DNA from: CAZTJA01 sp964613745
Lineage (GTDB): Bacteria; Desulfobacterota; Desulfomonilia; Desulfomonilales; Desulfomonilaceae
Length of the DNA: 10,002 nt
NCBI GenBank assembly: GCA_964613745.1
Contig: CAZTJA010000110.1
Span: 1-10,002, forward strand
Reading direction: 5' to 3'
The translations under genes and the position numbers were made by a program. Below the pieces are notes generated by a model that saw nothing but the letters and a program-made list of their open reading frames with translations, had not been told where the DNA came from and made no database searches. Each line of letters begins with the position of its first letter. Within the stretch, counting starts at the first letter, position 1. Positions 6,963 through 10,002 of this stretch are shown in pieces.

Positions 6963-7370
6963 ATGTCGTGGATCTCAGATTTTTTCAAAGCTCTTGCCGG
7001 AATTTGTAAGACTTCTCCGTTGGACAGTCAGCATTGGAAACTCGAAAATTCCCGGATTACTGTAGAATTAGACAAAGTTCCTGAGCTGAAGAAATCGGGA
7101 GGAGCAGTGTATTTGTCGGGAAATGGCCTATCCCGGCCAATACTCATAGTGAAGGATAATAACGGCAACTTCTTGTGTGTCGAAAATAAGTGTACCCATA
7201 TGGGACGAAAGCTTGATCCCGATTTAACCGGTTCCGTCCTGCGCTGCTGCAGCGTGAGTCATTCGACATTCGGTTTAGACGGACAGAAGCTTTCAGGACC
7301 TGCGAAAGGCCCGATCAAAATTTTTCCCCACCGGGAGCACGAAGAAAGATTGTACATAGAGGTTGTTTAA
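6963..7370 (+). CDS. Small Rieske-type [2Fe-2S] protein
   Basis: This 135-residue single-domain protein contains the first Rieske ligand pair in CTHMGRKL (Cys77, His79) and the second in RCCSVSHSTFGLDG (Cys95 or Cys96, His100), 16 residues later. It continues with the usual LSGPAKGPIKIFP strand that closes the cluster-binding subdomain. Cys95 to His100 gives C-x4-H in place of the classical C-x2-H; I recall bacterial Rieske proteins with a similar C-x4-H-S form, so this is probably a subfamily variant. There is no Tat signal and no membrane anchor, so it is probably a soluble cytoplasmic electron carrier or the ferredoxin component of an oxygenase-like system. No oxygenase or reductase gene lies in this window. 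It is translated from the hydrolase message and may share a path with it. An unassigned N-terminal ~40 residues precede the Rieske core. Confidence 0.85.
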   Translation: MSWISDFFKALAGICKTSPLDSQHWKLENSRITVELDKVPELKKSGGAVYLSGNGLSRPILIVKDNNGNFLCVENKCTHMGRKLDPDLTGSVLRCCSVSHSTFGLDGQKLSGPAKGPIKIFPHREHEERLYIEVV

Positions 7371-7456
7371 TCAAAAGAATGTCCAAGCGAAAATTGAAAC
7401 TAAAATATTCGTGTCTAATCTAATGGATAATGTTATGTTGCTAGCGGGGAAGAAAA

Positions 7457-7543
7457 ATGGATCTGGAAACAGCCGTTTATGCTTTGGCTTGGATACTGGG
7501 GTTTGTTATCCTCCTATTGCGTTTCGGGAAGATGTACAAATAA
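7457..7543 (+). CDS. Putative 28-residue single-span membrane peptide
   Basis: ATG 7457 is preceded by GGGGAAG four bases upstream and opens a 28-codon ORF ending in TAA at 7541-7543. The translation reads MDLETAVYALAW, continues through a hydrophobic stretch to LLL, and ends RFGKMYK. Residues ~5-21 can cross a membrane once. The acidic N-terminus (D2, E4) and basic C-terminus (R22, K25, K28) predict an outside N-terminus and cytoplasmic C-terminus. It sits 86 bp after the Rieske gene on the same strand. It lies in the same frame as the next gene, which stays open from 7544 to 8017, so it could instead be the front of one gene interrupted by a stop codon. No family recognised. Confidence 0.45.
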   Translation: MDLETAVYALAWILGFVILLLRFGKMYK

Positions 7544-7627
7544 GCTGGTCTATTCAGCGGAGTGTACGTGCGCAAGGTCTATTACGACCAAAATCTGAAA
7601 AGACAATTAGGCTTCAGAGGCGGAGCT

Positions 7628-8017
7628 ATGGCTTATTGGTTCAAAAACCGATCAGCTGAGTTCTGGGACGATTGTTTCGGTGAATTTGTTATCTCCGAGC
7701 CGCTTTATTGGGCATTGTTCCAATTGGATATTTTGGATCAATTCAACGAATTACGTCACAGTGGAATCATTGCTGCGTATGAGGAATGTATCTTATTTTC
7801 ATCATCTCTAGAGCAAGCCGCCATTTTGATGAGAGAAATCGCCGACACATTAACTTCCGACGAGTATGATTGGCCGTGTGGAAAACAGGTCAGCCCGGAA
7901 CTGGTAGATTTTAGAATTTTGGTCAAAACCTCTGATCTTCGAAGAGATTTGATCGATATGGCCGAGTTCATGGAAAAGGCTCAAGAGCATGGCTTCGATG
8001 TCCAATTAGTTCTTTGA
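7628..8017 (+). CDS. Unrecognised soluble protein
   Basis: The frame encodes a soluble, acidic, largely helical protein without signal peptide, membrane span or known motif. From ATG 7628 it has 129 residues and begins MAYWFKNRSAEFWDD, with GAGG seven bases upstream. A GTG at 7568 with GGAG five bases upstream would add 20 residues (V-RKVYYDQNLKRQ and on), and a GTG at 7562 lacks a clear site. I prefer the ATG, but the 7568 start is a real alternative. It has a tryptophan- and acid-rich front and a long helical tail (DLRRDLIDMAEFMEKAQEHG), and could be a small regulatory or immunity-like protein; that is speculation. It is downstream of the hydrolase-Rieske pair and the 28-residue ORF on the same strand, possibly in one transcript. 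Confidence 0.75.
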   Translation: MAYWFKNRSAEFWDDCFGEFVISEPLYWALFQLDILDQFNELRHSGIIAAYEECILFSSSLEQAAILMREIADTLTSDEYDWPCGKQVSPELVDFRILVKTSDLRRDLIDMAEFMEKAQEHGFDVQLVL

Positions 8018-8117
8018 TGCTTTATTATTCTCAATTGAAAAAAATTGATTGAGCTGTAGCAAACATTGTGCAATCTAATTGTTCCAAACCTAAAATTGAT
8101 CTTGCAGGTAGACGAGC

Positions 8118-9413
8118 ATGGGGAACCGAAAGAATAGATTTAAGTTTCTATTTTTCTGGCTGGTTGCTCTCATTCCTCTCATTTTTTTAATTGAGTTGAC
8201 GTCTTACATTGTAATCCAGAAGTGCATTCCGTCTCGAATTCGGGGAAGACTCGCACAAATCGGCATCAAGTCTGATCTGAAACAAAATAACAATATCAAG
8301 ATACAACAATCCGGTGTGGTTGTAACACAAACCGGAAATTTGAACACGTCGGAGAATTCTCCAGCTGGTTTCAGAATGTTTCATCCTGATTTGGGTTGGG
8401 ATTATCCACCTGGCATTAAGTACACTGATCTGGACCACATAACATATGTGCATGGTGAACTAGGGGAGCGTCTTACGTGCACACACTTTGACTCTACGCT
8501 CATAAGCAGCTATGGAGACTCTTTCACCTATTGCGCAAATGTTCCCAATGATCAAACCTGGCAGACTTTTCTCGCCCGGAAGCTGGGAACAAACGTGTTA
8601 AATTTCGGAGTGGGAGGTTACGGAACCGATCAAGCGGTCCTCAAACACGATTCCCACAACACAGTGAAAGCCTCAATAACTTTCCTTGGTATTCTGCCGG
8701 AAAACATCAACCGAATTGTTAATATTTACCGTCCCTTTTACATGTACAATGATTCTTTGCGATTGACCAAACCCATGTTTATGAAGCAAGCATCGGGAAT
8801 TCAATTGATCCCCAACCCAATACAACGAGCCTCAGATATTGCTAAGCTCCACGACTTGGGATTTTTGGAAAAACTAGGAGATCTCGACTACTGGTTTCAG
8901 TTTGACAAGAAACTCCCTCCGTTGGGATTTCCATGGACATTTTCTTTACTAAATTGGAGCGAGCCGGTGCTGAATCAGTTAATGCTACATGTTCCGGCAT
9001 CTCTTTCCGGCGACACGAAACGCCGATATCATTGGAATCTTTTTGAAGAACCCGGACCCTGTGAAATTATGGCCCATGTGGTGGACCTCTTTGTTTCAAA
9101 TTGTCGCAAAAGAAACTCTATTCCCATTGTGATTTTCATGCCCCACAAAGATTACATTTCCGAACTCCGGTCATATGGGTTGAATAGAATTGAACCCATA
9201 AAGCAATTCATGGTGAAACGAGAATATCTGTTCATTGACGCTATTGAGGCAATGGCCGAATTGAAACCATCCAGGGCGGAGCTGGATGGATGGTATGAAG
9301 GTCACGCCACTTCCGAGGGAAACCGAATTCTTGCCGACATATTGGCAGATTATCTCTTGAGCCACCGTAGACAGGTATTTCAAGAGAAGTTCTCTCATGA
9401 TAATGGATTCTGA
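8118..9413 (+). CDS. Membrane-anchored SGNH-fold hydrolase-like protein
   Basis: This 431-residue protein has an N-terminal signal-anchor (residues ~9-33) after a basic start, so the catalytic domain is probably periplasmic or extracytoplasmic. A polar Asn/Gln-rich linker (~53-82) follows, then FHPDLGWDYPPG (88-99), a lead-in common in large uncharacterised SGNH proteins. SGNH blocks are visible: YGDSFTY with nucleophile Ser135; NFGVGGYGTDQ (162-172); a PENINRI segment (Asn196 region) with following YRPFY; and EGHATSEGN with His396. The acid two residues before this His is Glu rather than the frequent Asp. Relatives act on acyl esters of polysaccharides or lipids, or occur in exopolysaccharide loci, but no such genes are nearby. 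ATG 8118 has only a weak AGGT upstream. It ends two bases from the convergent HNH gene. Confidence 0.85.
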   Translation: MGNRKNRFKFLFFWLVALIPLIFLIELTSYIVIQKCIPSRIRGRLAQIGIKSDLKQNNNIKIQQSGVVVTQTGNLNTSENSPAGFRMFHPDLGWDYPPGIKYTDLDHITYVHGELGERLTCTHFDSTLISSYGDSFTYCANVPNDQTWQTFLARKLGTNVLNFGVGGYGTDQAVLKHDSHNTVKASITFLGILPENINRIVNIYRPFYMYNDSLRLTKPMFMKQASGIQLIPNPIQRASDIAKLHDLGFLEKLGDLDYWFQFDKKLPPLGFPWTFSLLNWSEPVLNQLMLHVPASLSGDTKRRYHWNLFEEPGPCEIMAHVVDLFVSNCRKRNSIPIVIFMPHKDYISELRSYGLNRIEPIKQFMVKREYLFIDAIEAMAELKPSRAELDGWYEGHATSEGNRILADILADYLLSHRRQVFQEKFSHDNGF

Positions 9414-9415
9414 TT

Positions 9416-9805
9416 TTATTCGGTATCCAGCTTCCCTTTTACCAATTTGTTCAGTTCTGCGAAGGGTTTGTAATCTGTAAAACGTTCCTGTTCATGAAGT
9501 CTGCCACCGTTATCTTCAGCCTCCAAATATTTCTGATGCTCCATGTCATGACAATAAATGCACAATAGTTCCCAGTTGCTACCGTCTGAGGGATTATTAT
9601 CGTGGTTGTGGTCTTTGTGGTGGACCGTAAGGTCTTTGAGATTTTTGCCTTCGAACTCGCGACCGCATCTACCGCAAACATGTGGAAATAGCTTTAAAGC
9701 ACGATCTCGATACCCGACTTGCCGCAATTCCTGATTTCTTTTAGCTTCTGCAAGCACCTGGTCTAGGTTGCCTGTTTTTTTTCTTTTTACTGTCCTTGGA
9801 GACAT
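9416..9805 (-). CDS. yajD: HNH nuclease of the YajD type
   Basis: This 129-residue protein closely resembles E. coli YajD: GYRDRALKLFPHVCGRCGRE, then the HNH core LTVHHKDHNHDNNPSDGSNW and ELLCIYCHDMEHQKY, then a PFAELNKL tail. Zinc ligands are the pairs Cys44/Cys47 and Cys82/Cys85; catalytic and metal residues fall in His62-His63, the HNHDNN stretch and His86/His90. It is presumed to nick or cut nucleic acid with a beta-beta-alpha metal fold; YajD's cellular role is not established. Compared with my memory of YajD it carries ~20 extra basic residues at the N-terminus (SPRTVKRKKTG), which could aid DNA binding. AAGGAG lies nine bases before the ATG. It is convergent with the SGNH gene and divergent from the partial gene at the right edge. 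There is no toxin partner, phage gene or restriction gene beside it. Confidence 0.92.
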   Translation of the reverse strand: MSPRTVKRKKTGNLDQVLAEAKRNQELRQVGYRDRALKLFPHVCGRCGREFEGKNLKDLTVHHKDHNHDNNPSDGSNWELLCIYCHDMEHQKYLEAEDNGGRLHEQERFTDYKPFAELNKLVKGKLDTE

Positions 9806-9891
9806 TGTGTCTTTCTCCTTATCCCAATCGAAAGAGTCTATGAATCACATAGCCGTCAAATAGGGAGCCGAGATGCTCTCACAATTGAATA

Positions 9892-9918
9892 TCCCAAAAA
9901 GATGAATAATTTATGGGA
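9892..9918. repeat. Imperfect inverted repeat in the divergent intergenic region
   Basis: TCCCAAAAA (9892-9900) and TTTATGGGA (9910-9918) pair at eight of nine positions around a nine-base spacer. It lies between the divergent HNH gene and the gene at the right edge, directly next to a TATAAT box, so it could be an operator. Half of it is simple A/T sequence, so chance is a fair alternative. Confidence 0.25.
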
Positions 9919-9920
9919 AC

Positions 9921-9933
9921 TATAATTATTATA
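9921..9933. promoter_or_regulatory. Palindromic TATAAT pair, possible divergent -10 elements
   Basis: TATAATTATTATA is a perfect palindrome with one central base and offers a consensus -10 box on each strand, one facing the gene at 9948 and one facing the HNH gene. No convincing -35 box lies at the proper distance on either strand, so activity would need an activator or be weak. Confidence 0.3.
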
Positions 9934-9947
9934 CCCGGAGTTTTGAC

Positions 9948-10002
9948 ATGGGCAAATTGATACATCTTTATTTTTCTACCATAAAATTAAAAATCATGAC
10001 CG
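9948..10002 (+). CDS. Start of a gene cut by the window edge
   Basis: ATG 9948 has GGAG eight bases upstream and opens a frame with no stop to the end of the window, 18 codons beginning MGKLIHLYFSTIKLK. The visible part is hydrophobic and basic. The placement downstream of a TATAAT box and in the gap beyond a divergent gene is what a real gene start would look like, but 55 bases are too few to be sure or to name it. Confidence 0.4.
   Translation, partial: MGKLIHLYFSTIKLKIMT

Noticed and set aside
7363..7659. 98-codon plus-strand ORF overlapping the Rieske stop and the 28-residue ORF
   Set aside because: It is in a different frame from the ORFs preferred here, has no motif, and its composition is not protein-like.
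8031..8048. TCAATT/AATTGA hairpin after the gene ending at 8017
   Set aside because: Six A/T-rich base pairs with no T-tract behind it; too weak for an intrinsic terminator.
9383..9395. AGAGAA-G-TTCTCT palindrome near the end of the SGNH gene
   Set aside because: It lies within coding sequence, has a one-base loop, and is explained by the codons for QEKFSH.
1..10002. CRISPR array, tRNA/rRNA, insertion sequence, phage or toxin-antitoxin signatures
   Set aside because: I looked for regularly spaced repeats, cloverleaf-like segments, transposase motifs and terminal repeats and saw none.

Overview
This window looks like bacterial chromosome, probably from a Gram-negative or otherwise envelope-complex lineage. 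Genes are closely packed, several have AAGGAG-type ribosome binding sites, and base composition is moderate, slightly AT-leaning by eye. A very large Ser/Thr protein kinase fused to WD40 propellers is typical of signalling-rich groups such as Planctomycetes, Cyanobacteria, Myxococcota and several candidate phyla. No rRNA, tRNA, transposase, phage or plasmid gene is visible, so I cannot place the organism more precisely.

Layout. The left edge (3-428) is the tail of an unrecognised plus-strand gene, convergent with a small cysteine-rich protein (489-746, minus). Upstream of that lies a cyclophilin-like-fold protein (959-1339, minus), divergent from an EamA-type drug/metabolite transporter (1513-2385, plus). 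The centrepiece (2488-6153, plus) encodes a 1221-residue protein with a possible ribosomal L7/L12-like N-terminal domain, an apparently active Ser/Thr kinase domain, a TPR-like helical region and two complete seven-bladed WD40 propellers joined by a helical linker. A perfect 9-bp inverted repeat overlaps its best promoter candidate.

Downstream is a plus-strand group: a metallo-beta-lactamase-fold hydrolase (6283-6951), a small Rieske-type [2Fe-2S] protein (6963-7370) that is almost certainly co-transcribed with it, a probable 28-residue single-span membrane peptide (7457-7543), and a 129-149-residue protein of unknown function (to 8017). A membrane-anchored SGNH-fold protein (8118-9413) follows. 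It ends tail to tail with a YajD-type HNH nuclease (9416-9805, minus). The right edge probably holds the first codons of another plus-strand gene (from 9948).

How they work together. The only neighbour relation I would rely on is the hydrolase-Rieske pair. The kinase appears to be its own transcription unit and its substrates cannot be read from context. The rest resembles ordinary housekeeping and accessory genes. The points worth following up are the kinase N-terminal domain, the kinase promoter repeat, the 28-residue ORF lying in the same frame as the next gene, and the unusual Rieske ligand spacing.
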